Shown in pieces: positions 33,332 to 44,322 of a stretch of DNA of 64,000 nucleotides. This DNA comes from Massospora cicadina. Taxonomy: Eukaryota; Entomophthoromycota; Entomophthoromycetes; Entomophthorales; Entomophthoraceae. The notes below the pieces were generated by a model. The model saw only the letters and a list, made by a program, of their open reading frames with translations, did not search any database and was not told where the DNA came from. How positions within the stretch are numbered: position 1 is the stretch's first letter; every line of letters begins with the position of its first letter. Where the stretch lies: assembly GCA_022478985.1 (NCBI GenBank), contig JAKSZP010014886.1:1-64000 (forward strand), read 5' to 3'. The position numbers and the translations under genes were made by a program.

Positions 33332-35779
33332 TTACACTAGGGGAGAGCTGCGGCTTTGGGTCAAAAGAAACCTTTTGGAATTGGGCTTGCGGATGTCGAG
33401 GTCACGGTACGCCTTTTTGAGGAAGAAGATTGGGCGCTTGGGGAGCAAGCGGTGCTGGATCCGGCGGAAATTCTTACCGAATCGCTCGACCCCCTACCAC
33501 GGATAAGATGGGACGCTTGGAACTTTACCTCAAGTAGCTTGGCCACCTCGGCTTCCGTCAGCGGTTGGGTAGCTTGATGATGGTACGTCTAAAGGAGTCA
33601 AAGAGCTACCTAAGGCCTACCTGGATGGGGTGGTAATAGATCCTACGCGATTTCATGTTGTTGTACCGATTCTCAAGCTGGCGGTCGGAGCGAACGGGGA
33701 GGAAGTGGGAGCGGATGCTGGGCCAGTCATCGGCAAACGTATTCAATGCAAGGGCAAATAGGCTAAAGTTAGAATTTAGGTTGGGCTTACCTGTCCTCGG
33801 CCGAAGAAAAGATGGGGCGCTCGCGTTTTTGGTAAAGAAGAAAAACGGGAGAACGGACTCGACGAAAATGGGCTCAAGCACCGTTTTGCACAGGATGTAA
33901 ATCTGGCGCGCCTTCTCAACCAGCGCCTTGGGCGAGCCAGCAGCGGCAAACTTATCGTCGGGGAAGAAGTAGGCGAGGCCGCGGCCCTTGTCGATGGCCG
34001 GGGTGGACCTGCAACTACGCGAGGCTAAGACATCGTTGGGCAAACAGAGGATGTTTTCGGGTGGGTTGGCCATCATGTCCAGAATATCCTGAATATGCTC
34101 GGCCCCCGCCACCGCCAGAAAGGACATGAACTCGTTGGGGGACGATCCAGGCGCAACGGTAGAGTAGCGCATGCCAAAGTCGTTAAGCCGCTTAATATGG
34201 AGCTGCAGGATGAAAGAGCTTATAGCAAACCTTACCGCCTGGGTTTTCCAGTACTCCGCTTTGTCGGAGGTGGGGCCGCGAAAGGAGCATTCCAAAGCAT
34301 ATGCCTGTAGGACCAGCTGCAAGTTCTTAAGGCCAGTTAGGCAAAACGGGCAAGACGTACCTGCTTCTGCTGAGACCGGATTCGGCGCAGGAGGCTTAGC
34401 GTAAACAGACCCTCCTCCCTACCAGTCAGATTCTTCAGAAAACGCCTTACTCTTTATCGGACGCGTTTAGCGGGTCGCCGGAGGCTGTCATCAGCTCGTT
34501 CAGTTCCTCGACTAAAGATAAGCCTCAATAGGCGGTGGTTACCTGAAACGCTGGCTTTGAAGTTGGCGTCCGACTCGCCCTCCGACTCGTTCTCTTCAAA
34601 ATCGCAGTCACTTTCAAGCTCCTCGGGGAAATCGGTGTTGGCCAGTTGGTAGAGGAGCAAATTGCCGTCGCCCCCGTAACTTGGGTGATTACCACGCCCT
34701 CTCTTTACGAGCTGGTAATCAGCTTGCGAACTCCGTTTGGTACCCCTCCTCGCCCCACCGCATCTATCGTGGATTTTTAAGAGAAGCTCAAGCAAGTGCG
34801 GGTTGTTGTAAATCGTGGTTGCTAACTCGATTAACCGTTCCTGCGCTGGAATCTGTACCCCCAACTCGCCTTGAGGAGCGGATTTGGAAGGTTCCATGAG
34901 AGGCACCATCTCATAGGTGCCGTTTGAGTCCATCAGCGGCAGGAACTCGCCGCCCCCAAACATGGTTTGCGTTGGGGGGTAGAAGGGGTTTGCGCCAGTT
35001 GCCATAAGATTGGGGTGGCTTAAGTAATCGACCTGAGGTGTCAAGACACTTGGGTGAGTTGTAGGCTCCTGAGTCGTCATGAAACTTGACAGGCTTGCAT
35101 AATCAACCTGAGTCGTCACATTGTTCGGCTGGCTTAAATAATCCGCCGGAGTTGCCATAAAACTTGGTTGGGTTGGGAAATGGGTTTGGGTGGTCATAAG
35201 GTGTTGCTGAGTTGGTTGGCTGGTCGGAAACGTTTGGTCAAAAAACTTGGAAAAGTCAAACCCTTCGGGCTGATTAATCGTGGACGAGCTGTGACCCAAG
35301 TAATAGCCGAGGTCGATTCCATTCGATGCAGATGTAGGGGGCGCTTCTAGTGCCCCTCCCCTGTTAGCGTTGACCTGAGGAGTACCTGTGCTCAAGGCAC
35401 TAAAGGTTGGGTGTGCTAGAGCTGAAGCTTCAGCTATTTTGGTAGCTTGGCTTGAGCCGGTCGATCGGAGCGTGATGCCCTTTTCCTGCGCAAGCCGCTC
35501 AAGGTACTCCCACCGATTTTTGATCTCATTTTGGGTGCGGTCCTTGAACCGGGTAACAATTTTTGCCCAATTGTTTCCGTACTTTCGGGCAGCTTGGAAT
35601 ACCTTGCGGTCCTCATGCTGCGTCCAGGCTCGAGTCCTTATATCATAGGGGGCTTTGGACAAGCCCGAGAAAGCTGACCTCTGTTGCATTAGCTCTTGAC
35701 GTTTAGCCGACCCCAGATCCCGAGCCAACTCCCTAACGGATGGTGGCAGCTTGTTGGCGTAGGGATACTTGTCTGGCAT
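33332..35779 (-). CDS. Three-SANT/Myb-repeat nuclear protein, GON4-like; seven exons
   Basis: A minus-strand gene predicted from 35779 (ATG, 'MPDKYPYANKLPP') to TAA at 33332, about 750 residues after splicing. SANT/Myb 1 is near residue 55-110 ('AWTQHEDRKVFQAARKYGNN', 'IKNRWEYLERL'). A Gln/Thr/Pro-rich middle with degenerate 'TQxDYLSxPN' repeats and an acidic stretch follow. SANT 2 is 'FSSAEDSLFALALNTFADDW', then 'FLPVRSDRQLENRY'. SANT 3 is 'LTEAEVAKLLEGVERFGKNF'. The 2-3 pair resembles the GON4-like arrangement (a transcription co-regulator family). Introns: 34542-34512, 34450-34419, 34360-34326, 33790-33763, 33620-33589, 33528-33494 (28-35 nt, GT-AG). All join in frame except exon 4 (34325-33791), which needs one extra frame change near 33800-33850. 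That is either an indel or an unseen intron. A 33-nt in-frame optional intron is at 34235-34203. Confidence 0.8.
35000..35215 (-). repeat. Degenerate 'TQ-x-DYLS-x-PN' peptide repeats within the SANT gene
   Basis: About five units of roughly 14-16 residues (for example 'PADYLSQPNNVTTQ', 'QVDYASLSSFMTTQ', 'QVDYLSHPNLMAT') follow the first SANT repeat. It looks like a low-complexity, possibly activation-type region. The DNA shows matching direct repeats. Confidence 0.7.
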
Positions 35780-37062
35780 CTTGAAACTTGAGCCACTCCG
35801 CCTAATCCTAACAACGTTGGCTTTCAATTAGCACCACAACAAAACTTTCGAACGTCAAATAGGGTAGCATTGCGATAAAATTGCAAGGAATCTATGACAA
35901 ATAAGATGGAAAAAGGCTTAAAGGCAAGGAAATTCCTGCATAGCACATTATAATTAAAAACACCAGATTCAAACAAATCTAGAATTAAAAACACTTCAAA
36001 AGGTCGTACGCTTCCAGACGTTAAGCTTAAAGGGTTTCGCAGCTAGAGCCCTTTACCCAATAAAACCCTTGATCGGGCCTGAAACCTCATTATCAAAATA
36101 AATATGCTCTAGTAACCAGCGGTTACTTAAACATGGATAGCTCCGAGTAAAATTACGCCGGCTTCTAAGCGCCATTTAATGCGGTAAAGACAAAAGCCGC
36201 GAATCGGAATTCAACAACCCTCCGCCGAAAAAACGTTTGAGGCTTGTAAAAACTACCCCCAACCACCAATACCAAACTATAAACCAAGGACATAAATACA
36301 AAGCGAACCAGCCCACCCTTCTCCAATAACTAAATGACTTAATACGAAGCGCACCCCCTACTCAAAACGCACCAAAGCTCAACCCAACCGTACGACCAAC
36401 CTCACCCCACCCCCAAAAAGCTTTTTTTACCAACGGTAAGCGGACAAAAAGAATGAAGACGGGGTTAAATGACGGTAAAGTTTACAACCCGAACCCAAGC
36501 TGTTGGGTCCCCCACCATAGTTTAGTAAGCCTACGGCGTAAACCTACTTTATAAAATACCTTACGGTCGGAAAGCGTAAAGCTACAGGTTTAGGTGAATA
36601 ACCTTTTCCGGCGGGTATTTAAGCGGTAGGCGAGTTTTAAGCGTACCCGCGTCGCGACTTGATTAAAAAACGTGAAGGGTACGCGCAGCGCAAACCCCTT
36701 TTATAATCCCGTGGGTTCGTCTGATAGGCCATAAGGTGGAGTTGTTCGCGTCGAATCCAACCATACGTTTTCCGGCGCGTCGAGATCGAACCGAAATCTC
36801 TATGGCATCCGGATGCTGGATCGGTTTCAATTCGCTATGGGATTGGTTCCTAATAGTAGTTTCTCTCCAACCTCGAATAAACGACTATTAGTAGTTTCGT
36901 AAACGTTCCAAGTTTGGAAATTTCGTGGCAGCTGGTGCTATGCGCACCAATAAGTTAATTTTTAAACCTTCGGGGTTTTGCTGTTCCTTATACGCCATGT
37001 GAGGGGCTACAAGGCTTAGGTAAATAACCAAAGAACAGCAAATTTATAATATATAATAATAT
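35780..37062. other. Upstream flank of the SANT gene
   Basis: About 1.3 kb without open frames above 60 codons, with balanced composition. It should hold the promoter and 5' UTR of the minus-strand gene, but I see no decisive promoter motif. A hairpin lies at 36850-36891. Confidence 0.5.
36850..36891. repeat. 13-bp hairpin
   Basis: CTAATAGTAGTTT pairs with AAACGACTATTAG (12 of 13) around a 16-nt loop. Function unknown. Confidence 0.6.
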
Positions 37063-37640
37063 AAAAGACACTATTAATCAAGGTAATCTTAAACCTTAAA
37101 AGCTAGGAATTTGAAATGTGGTATGGAGGTTCTATTCAAAATTTGTAGTTCCACTAAGAAACCATTTGCTTTTAGGATTTTTTAAGTATTTTTAATATGT
37201 GAAAAAGCAGGTTAACTTACCTTAATAAATTGTTTATTATAAAATGATTTAAATTTGAAATAGTTTTCAAAAAAAGAATTCTAAAATTTCCAACAAATCT
37301 ACATTTATGAAAGTTAATATGTATGTGCAGCTTGGATGCTGGAAAATCAAGTAAGTGATTTTTTAAAGTCTGATTATAACAAAAATTGCAAAAATATAAC
37401 TATAATGTATTTAAAAGACACTATTACAAGGTTTCTCTTAAACCACAAAAGCTAGGAATTTTCACTTTGACATGGATGCTCTTCTCAAATTTTTAGTTCA
37501 TCTAAGACCAACTATTTCCAGTATTTTTTAATATGTGAAAAAGCAGTTTAACTTTTACTTTATTAAATCTCTATTATAAAGCATTTAAAATTATAAAATG
37601 TATATACATAATTTCTCTTTACAAAACCATCAAACATACA
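37063..37640. repeat. AT-rich tandem repeat, about 350-bp period
   Basis: 'AAAAGACACTATTA' starts at 37063 and again at 37413. Downstream landmarks recur in the same order, such as AAAGCTAGGAATTT and TTTTTAATATGTGAAAAAGCAG. The second unit is partial. No coding potential. Confidence 0.7.
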
Positions 37641-37854
37641 TTTATAAATCTGCTCTTTATATGTACCTTGAGGTTAGAATTAAGGCTAAGTAAGGGAATT
37701 TATAAACAATTTTAAATAAAAAAAATACAAAAACTATAAAAAGCTATTTATATAAAAATAAAACTTTTCTTTCTGCTCAATTTCAGTTTTAATTTTATTT
37801 TATTAAAGAAGTTTAATTTGCCACCACCTTCTGGCCACACCATTTTTCCTATTT

Positions 37855-38039
37855 ATGTCTGCAGATCCACCACCTGTTGCTTTAATGTGGGTTAGTGGCA
37901 CTCCACCACCTAGCATTTTCTGTCCTGCAGGCAAACACGTTTGCACAGGGTCAAATAGCCCACCAATTTCTTCTAGCCATTTTATCCCCTCACAGGACTT
38001 AGCACTCCACTTGGCATGCATACACTTTTTGCCCCTATC
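37855..38039 (+). pseudogene. Half-LINE copy A ORF, 5' part
   Basis: Codes for 'TPPPSIFCPAGKHVCTG' and 'SQDLALHLACIHFLPLS', matching the start of the copy B protein ('QDKALHLAHF'). The frame is interrupted at 38040 by the gypsy insertion and continues on the far side of it. Confidence 0.65.
38035..38039. repeat. gypsy-3 TSD, left (CTATC)
   Basis: Perfect 5-bp match with 45884-45888. Confidence 0.9.
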
Positions 38040-39653
38040 TGTAAGTCTTGGGGACCAACCCTACAACTGGATAGGGAGTAGCATCTCTTTTGGACCAAAA
38101 GGGGTCCAAAGGCCCAAGTGGACCCCCTGTCACAGTTGAGCAACCTGGTGCATGTGGTTGATGAGCACTGGGTAACTGCCCTTTCACCTAGAGATATCTA
38201 AATCTCTCCCCTCCCCCCTCCCCAACCCTGATAAAATTAGAGGGGACCTGCCAGAAGATCATGCAGGCCAGGGGCCTTGGGTAGGCCCCTGGGACCCCCC
38301 ACTTACCAGGGAAAATTTACCAAAAACTTGAAGAAACTGCCAGCGCAAGTATCAGAGCCCAGCCTGCAGATTCTGGGCTAATGGAGCCAGTCTGGACTGG
38401 TCAGGTCTGAAAATCAGATTGAAACTCTATTTGGGCTTTGAACCAGGCCACCAGTGACTCAGACCAGTTGCCCCCACCCCTCAGAACGGATCTGAGAAGC
38501 TCAGATCACATAGACAACCAAATTGAGAGTTCAGACCAGGTTGCGGACAACTGAGCACCAGAGCCACAGCCTCCTGGGATGAATCTGGGAAATCTGAGCC
38601 ACTTGAGCTGCCTAACTCAAATGGTCAAGGCCCAGATCAGTACCATCAACTTGGTCTGGCCCCAAAAATTTTGGAAAATCAGCAAAAGTTTTTTTTGATT
38701 TTTGCCATGATTTTGGAAACCATCCATCCACTTCCCCACCCACCTGCCAACCAAACCCCATCGCCAATCCCTAACCTCCCAATACTTAAGGCAACTGCTC
38801 TGTTGATGGGCAGTTGTCAGTTCATTCTCTATTCTCCTCACGCTTTGTGCCAAAATAAAGCCAATTACCCTGAACGCCTTGTTGTGGACTCCGCCTGTTG
38901 TTTTTCCTATTCAAAATTCCACCAATTGATCTGGCAAAGCGTGTTGCCACCTAAATAAATATCCCAATGATTGCCAAATGGGTCATCCAGTTGCTCGACC
39001 CTACCACACAGTGGTGGATCATATCCATGGTGAACCACCTCACTCTTGATGATGGAGTCAACTCTCCATCCATTTTCACATATCTGTTAAATGTGAACCC
39101 ATCCGTTCACTTCACTGATGGGCTTTCTGAGAGCGCTCTCTATCAGAGCAGCCTCAGGGCGCCCCTGCCCAAGGCCCATGAGCTCAGCCCCCACACCTGG
39201 CTCATCCACCATTGATCCCACCCACCTAAGGGCCCCAGAGTACCCTGACCAAGGGGAACTCAGCCCCAATGCTCATCTTGGGCCCATTTTCCCCTCTGAC
39301 AGCACCCCTGTTCGTGTGGTGGGTTTTGTGCCACCCCTCTCTGGCACACAGACCCACCTACCCATAACCAAAGGCCAGCAACTGCACACCCTGGAGGAGT
39401 CATCATCCTCCCCGCCTCTCCCACCCTTGGGGGTTGCCCCTGCAAGACTCGCGGTTGCCCCATTGCAACCATCTGGTTTGCCTTGGGGCCTTCAGTACCT
39501 TTATAAACATTTACTTGCCTCACATTCCTACTAGATCCCCCCTTCTTCTAGTCACATGAACCGCTGTGCCCTTGGCATTCTGGGCTCTCCACTGGGTGCT
39601 CACACACCCTGACTGGGAGCCCAGTCTAATTCTTATCAGCCATTTCCATGACA
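38040..39653 (+). repeat. gypsy-3 5' LTR (1614 bp)
   Basis: Begins TGTAAGTCTTGGGGACC and ends TTTCCATGACA. It aligns end to end with 44280-45883. Differences between the two LTRs are strongly biased to transitions. An AATAAA-type signal occurs near 38850 (CCAAAATAAAGCC). Unusually, about 138-220 codons in the 3' half are open in both LTRs. Confidence 0.95.
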
Positions 39654-39795
39654 TAATGAACTGACCCATAACCTCAGCCTTCTCCGCCCTCCTTGCTGGC
39701 ACTGGCGAAGCATTGGCCTACTCCCTAACCTTAAATGTACTCTCTCTCTGCGACCTGGCCTTCTCCTGCTGGTTGGCGGCCTCATTCATCCGAGC

Positions 39796-40627
39796 ATGCT
39801 GCCAGTTTGTGTTGACCTGGTCCCCACCCCGCAGACCCCTGGTGTCAAGTGTCACCCCATCAGTCAACAGATGATAGGGTTGGGAGTCCCCCCTATCCCT
39901 TCTGATGAGGTGGCCGACCAAATCCTAGGTGTCCTGGTGGAACTTCAGGTGTGCTTCACCACTGATGGGGGGAAAACTCCCCTTCCTTCTGATGCCCAGC
40001 AGAGCGTAGCTCTCCTTGATGCCCTAGATGGGAACACCCGCCGCTGGGTCAGGGGAGTGCTCCGCTCTGCTGCTAAGTCTGGGAACCCCACCCCCTACTG
40101 GCGCTGGTTACTTCAGTGGTCCAGGCCCCTGAGTCTAGACCGGCGCGCCTCCTCCAAATGTTCATACTAGGGCAAACAGCCACGGACCTGCCCTCCCATA
40201 TCAAAGCCTTCATGGTCCTGGCCCCCACGGTGCCCATCCCCCCGAGATCGCCATCTCCGCCTTCTGAGCTGCCTTGGACCCCACTGCGGCTGCCCATGCA
40301 TCTTGGGACCCTCTCCTTGGATCCTTAGAAATTGAATTCTTGGTGGCTCATGCAATTGGGGCCAGGCCCTTCCATACACCCGCATGTGCTGTTGCAGCTC
40401 TTGAGGTCCCGCATGCCACCCCCTCTCCCCCTGCCAGTGGTCGCGGCCAAGGGAAGCGCCTCCCAGGTCTCGCCGCCCTCTGCGCCCCCTCTGTACCCAC
40501 CTTGGGTACCCTCCCCTTGGAAGAGCCCCTGCCTGATGCACCCCCTGCTCTCACCCCGGATCAGGAAAGTGGGCCCTTGATCCCCCAGAGCTCAGAGCCT
40601 GCCCACCCTGGCGCCCCCCCCAGTTAA
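39796..40627 (+). pseudogene. gypsy-3 gag region
   Basis: Frames at 39796-40170 and 40274-40627 carry 'SVALLDALDGNTRRWVRGVL', homologous to the gag motif in the 3.1-3.5 kb relative. A very Pro/Ala-rich C-terminal part follows. No CCHC zinc knuckle is visible. One or more frameshifts break the frame around 40170-40330. Gag would form the particle core. Confidence 0.7.
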
Positions 40628-40759
40628 CCTGGAGGCCCCCTCAAAGAGAGTGGAGCGGGCATATGCATCAACCCTTGCTGCCCCATTTGGGACAAGGAGG
40701 AAGCATAAAACCCTCCCCAGTTCCAGACCAGCCCAGCGCCTCTTGGTCAATCTCTTCTA

Positions 40760-41011
40760 ATGATGGGTCATGCTCCCTCCTCGGCTGCTCTCTCTCTTGC
40801 CCACCCCAATAAAAGAGATCAAGACTACTTCTTGTTCCCTATCTCCTTCCCCTCAGAGTTGAGTGAATGTACCGTGCAAGCCCTCCTTGACACCGGAGCG
40901 GCAGGCAACTTTATTGACCTCAGTGTGGTGCATTCCTTGGACCTGGCAATGGAAGAAGCCTCTTCAGTCCAGGGTGCTTCATCAGAGCCCATGAATTCTT
41001 ACCGCGTCTGA
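40760..41011 (+). pseudogene. gypsy-3 aspartic protease
   Basis: 83 codons contain 'VQALLDTGAAGNFIDLSVV', a complete retropepsin active-site triad DTG with its hydrophobic context. The frame ends at a TGA (41009-41011) where an Arg (CGA) would fit the flow 'YRV-x-RPLHFSV', so the stop is probably a point mutation. The family cleaves the Gag-Pol precursor. Confidence 0.8.
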
Positions 41012-41150
41012 CGCCCATTGCACTTCTCTGTCCACAACTTTGGGTTCTGTGACCACTTCTCAGCCATACAGTACTTGCTCTACCCTGTGATCTTGGGGCT
41101 GGGCTGAGTGGCGGTGACAGCAGGTCCGCATTAATCTTGCTAATAACTCC

Positions 41151-42104
41151 TTGTTGTTCTCGAACCTCAAGTTGAGTGGAGAGTTTCCCTTGTTGAAAAC
41201 CCTCCCCCTTGACGCATTCCTCAGCTCTATTTCTCCCCCAGACCCCGCTCCCATTGACCTCCCTTCGGACATCATACCCTTCCTAACCCCCTATAAGTCC
41301 ATCTTTGACATGTCACTGGCTTCCAAGCTCCCCCTACACTCCAGATATGACCTAACGTTTCAGCTGACAGTTGACCTAGTCAAGATCAACTGCCCCCTCT
41401 ACCCCTACACAGAGGAAGAGGACAAGGCCTTGGGGACTTGGCTAGATGAGATTCTAGAGAAGGGTTAGCTTATCAAGAAATCTTCACCGGTCGCCTCCCC
41501 CATAGTTTTCACTTGGAAAGCAGATGGCACCCTGCGCCCTTGCGTCAACTATGGCCACCTCAATAACATCACCATCCCTGACCCCTACCCGTTTCCCTTA
41601 GAGTAGACCATTGCCCAAGCCATCGCCAAATCCTGGGTCTTCTCAAAGCTGGATCTGGTGAACGCCTTTAATCAGGTGAGGGTGGCGAGAGGACAAGAGT
41701 GGCTCATAGCTATCTGCACCTGCTGAGGTCTTTTTCAATTCAGAGTGATGCCCTTCAGACTGAAGAATGCTCCAGCCACCTTCCAACGCCTCATCAATGA
41801 TGTGCTTGGGGACCTGCGCTTCTCATGCGCTGTAGCCTACATTGATGATATTCTGATCCACTCCTATACCCCAGAGCAACATGCCAAGGACCTTGAAGCA
41901 GTGGTGGCAGCCCTCCACAATGCAGGGCTCTTCGTGAAACCCTCAAAGTGCATATTTTTCCTGGATGAAGTGACCTTCTTAGGTAACCTCGTCCTGAAGG
42001 ATGGATATGCTGTTCCCCCTCAAAGCTCGAGGCGATCCAGTCTTGGCCTACCCCTACTACACAGAAACAACTCCAAAGTTTCCTCAGCACCATTACCTTC
42101 TTAA
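41151..42104 (+). pseudogene. gypsy-3 reverse transcriptase
   Basis: Reads 'YDLTFQLTVDLVKINCPLYP', then after a TAG at 41466 '[19 protein letters not shown]', 'SKLDLVNAFNQV', 'FRVMPFRLKNAPATFQRLIN', and the catalytic 'AYIDDILIHS' with both aspartates (about 41836-41866). 'GLFVKPSKCIFF...VTFLGNLV' follows. Stops at 41466, about 41605 (where the relative has Gln) and about 41723 break the frame. Confidence 0.9.
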
Positions 42105-42114
42105 AAAAATTCTC

Positions 42115-42724
42115 CCCAGCCCTCGCCCAACTGGCGGCACCCCTTCACCCCCTCACTGGGAAAAACGCCCCCTTCAAGTGGTCCCCAGAATGCCAGCAGG
42201 CCTTTGAGTCTATCAAGGAGGTTTTTCTCACCTCCCCAGTCCTGTGGCATGCCAACACCTCCCACCCCTTCATTGTAGCCTGCGATGCCTCATCAGTGGC
42301 AGTGGGCGCCGTGCTGCTACAGGAGCATGAGGGGGTCAAGCACCCAGTGGCCTACTACTCCCGCAAATTCACTTCCACAGAACAAGCATGGCCAATATGA
42401 CAAGGAGCTAGTGGCAGTGGCGTGGTCACTCACCCACTGGCGATACCTCCTGCAAGGCGCCCAGCACAAAATCACCGTTCGTACTGACCATAAGGCATTA
42501 CTATACTACCAAAAACCTAAAAGCTGGTGCACCACCAAACTCGCACATACCAGGACCTCTGTGAGTTTCATTTAAAATATGAATTCATAAAAGGCCCCCT
42601 GAATGCGTTGCTGGACATGCTCAGCTGGAACCCATCACTATCACCCAATGGTGGAGAGGACCTGCTAGAGCTTACTACTGTAGTGCCCCCTCCCAAATCC
42701 TCTCCTTGGCTCCTCCGACGGTAG
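42115..42724 (+). pseudogene. gypsy-3 RNase H
   Basis: 'HPFIVACDASSVAVGAVLLQ' near 42265 and 'YDKELVAVAWSLTHWRYLLQG...ITVRTDHKALLYY' (42396-42510) carry the RNase H acidic residues. The two parts are in different frames (indel near 42390). The family removes the RNA strand during reverse transcription. Confidence 0.85.
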
Positions 42725-43640
42725 CCTTTGCTGACCTTGCCCCTGATGCCTCGCTCTTCCCTCGCGTCCTCACTGCCCAGACCTGTTGCCCCGAAGGGTT
42801 AGAGCTTTACACTGACTTAGAGTCCTCAAGTCAGAAGAGAGCCCCATACACCCTGTGGGAGGGAACCATCTGGTTCCACGATTGGGTTTGGGTCCCCCCA
42901 TCTCTACGCAACTGTGTTATCAAAGAACACCATGTCCCCCAGACCGTTGGGCGCCCCAGCATCAAGAAATGCGCTGATCTCATAAAGAGAACTTACAATT
43001 GGACAGGGTCCTCAAAGGACATCCCCGCCTGGATCTCCCGCTGCGTCACCTGTGACAGAGCAAAATCAGACCAATCTGGAAAAAAGGGGTTGCTACACCC
43101 CTGCAGCAGGCAGAAGGCCCGTGGACCTCAGTCTCAGTAGATTTCATCGTGGAGCTCCCCCTCTAACTGCTCAGATGCTATCATGGTAGTCGTTGATTGT
43201 TTTACCAAGTTTGCCCTCTTCATCCCCTGCCTCTCCTCTATTACTGTGGTGGAGACCGCAAATTTATTTATCAACCATGTCTTTGCCATGTTTGGTCTCC
43301 CCAAAGAGATAGTGAGTGACAGGGGACCCCAGTTCACCGCCCGGTTCTGGGAAGAGTTGCTAACCCTCCTCAGCATCAAGACCTGCAGATCCACAGCCTA
43401 CCACCCCCAGTCCGATGGGCAGACTGAGCGGGTGAACCAGGTACTGAAGTAGTACCTGTGCTGTTATGCAACGGCCTCACAGGACACTTGGGCCAAGGAC
43501 CTACCCCTCACACAGTTTGCTTACAACAATTCACTCCACTCCTCGACCAACCTCTCCCCCTTTGAGGCCACCCTGGGTTACAACCCCTCCTTTCAAGTTG
43601 GCCCGCAGCTCTCCTCAACAGTCCCTGCAGCCAAAGACCG
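42706..43640 (+). pseudogene. gypsy-3 integrase
   Basis: The zinc-binding HHCC region is 'KEHHVPQTVGRPSIKKCADL' to 'CVTCDRAK' (about 42925-43060). The catalytic core has 'MVVVDCFTKFALFIPC', 'SDRGPQFTARFWEEL', and 'STAYHPQSDGQTERVNQVLK' with the D, D, E positions retained. A TAG at about 43450 replaces a Gln in the expected 'LKQYL'. It joins cDNA to chromosomal DNA in the nucleus. Confidence 0.9.
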
Positions 43641-43641
43641 T

Positions 43642-44322
43642 GTGTGTGCACTCCGCGAGACACACAACCTGGTTTGTGAACATTTGACAAAGTCAATTGA
43701 GGATTACAAAAAGTTTGTCAACTGGAAGCGCCTACCCGGACATAAGATTGAAGTTGCCTCCCTTGTCATGCTGGACACCCGCAATCTTCCCATAAAAGCC
43801 CCCACCCAGAAACTAGCAGCCAAACGCTCTAGCCCCTTCAAGGTGGAGAAGGACTTAGGCAAAAGAGCCTATCATTTGAAGCTGCCCGCTCACTGGAAGC
43901 AGCATAACATCTTTTACACCTCCCTCCTGACCCCCTTCAAAGGGGAAAGGCCAACATCACCAGAGCCAATCCTCATTGAGGAATCCCAGGAAGTAGAGGT
44001 GGAGGATATCCTGGCTTCCTGGAGGTCCCACAGATCCGTTCAATACCTGGTTGCCTGGAAAGGCTACCCCTCATATGAGAACAGCTGGGTGAGTGCATGT
44101 GACTACGCAAATTGCAAGGACCCGATAGAAGAATTCCACAACTCCCACCTGGTAGCCCCCCATCTACCCCAGAAGTTTGCAGCCATCCTGGCCATAAAGC
44201 TCTTAGAGAGACACAAGAACTATGCCCTGGTCCATGCCCCAGGTGGGGGCCTCATCCCTGTCAAAAAAGGAAAGGGTAGTGTAAGTCTTGGGGACCAGCC
44301 CCTACAACTGGATAGGGAGTAG
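43642..44322 (+). CDS. gypsy-3 integrase C-terminus with chromodomain
   Basis: 226 codons are open without interruption. The N-terminal part carries the integrase tail, including 'KRAYHLKLPAHWKQHNIFYT' and 'SLLTPF'. The chromodomain then reads 'VEVEDILASWRSHRSVQYLV' and 'AWKGYPSYENSWV' (about 43990-44100), with the aromatic residues of the methyl-lysine cage. In chromoviruses this module directs integration to heterochromatin marked by histone H3 methylation, which fits a window full of nested elements. The ORF runs past the PPT into the 3' LTR. Confidence 0.9.
   Translation: MCALRETHNLVCEHLTKSIEDYKKFVNWKRLPGHKIEVASLVMLDTRNLPIKAPTQKLAAKRSSPFKVEKDLGKRAYHLKLPAHWKQHNIFYTSLLTPFKGERPTSPEPILIEESQEVEVEDILASWRSHRSVQYLVAWKGYPSYENSWVSACDYANCKDPIEEFHNSHLVAPHLPQKFAAILAIKLLERHKNYALVHAPGGGLIPVKKGKGSVSLGDQPLQLDRE
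44263..44279 (+). promoter_or_regulatory. gypsy-3 polypurine tract
   Basis: AAAAAAGGAAAGGGTAG abuts the 3' LTR start at 44280. It is the expected plus-strand priming site. Confidence 0.85.

Noticed and set aside
35168..35648. Plus-strand frames over the SANT gene
   Set aside because: Antisense to a well-supported minus-strand protein with Myb motifs.
36740..36860. Possible tRNA gene on the minus strand (GGTTCGATCTC resembles a T-loop)
   Set aside because: No 5' acceptor strand pairs with the following ACGCGCC, and no anticodon arm can be drawn. The local inverted repeats explain the resemblance.
40167..40541. Arg/Gly-rich 124-codon minus-strand frame
   Set aside because: It is the complement of the Pro/Ala-rich gag region of gypsy-3. 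GC-rich DNA keeps antisense frames open by chance.
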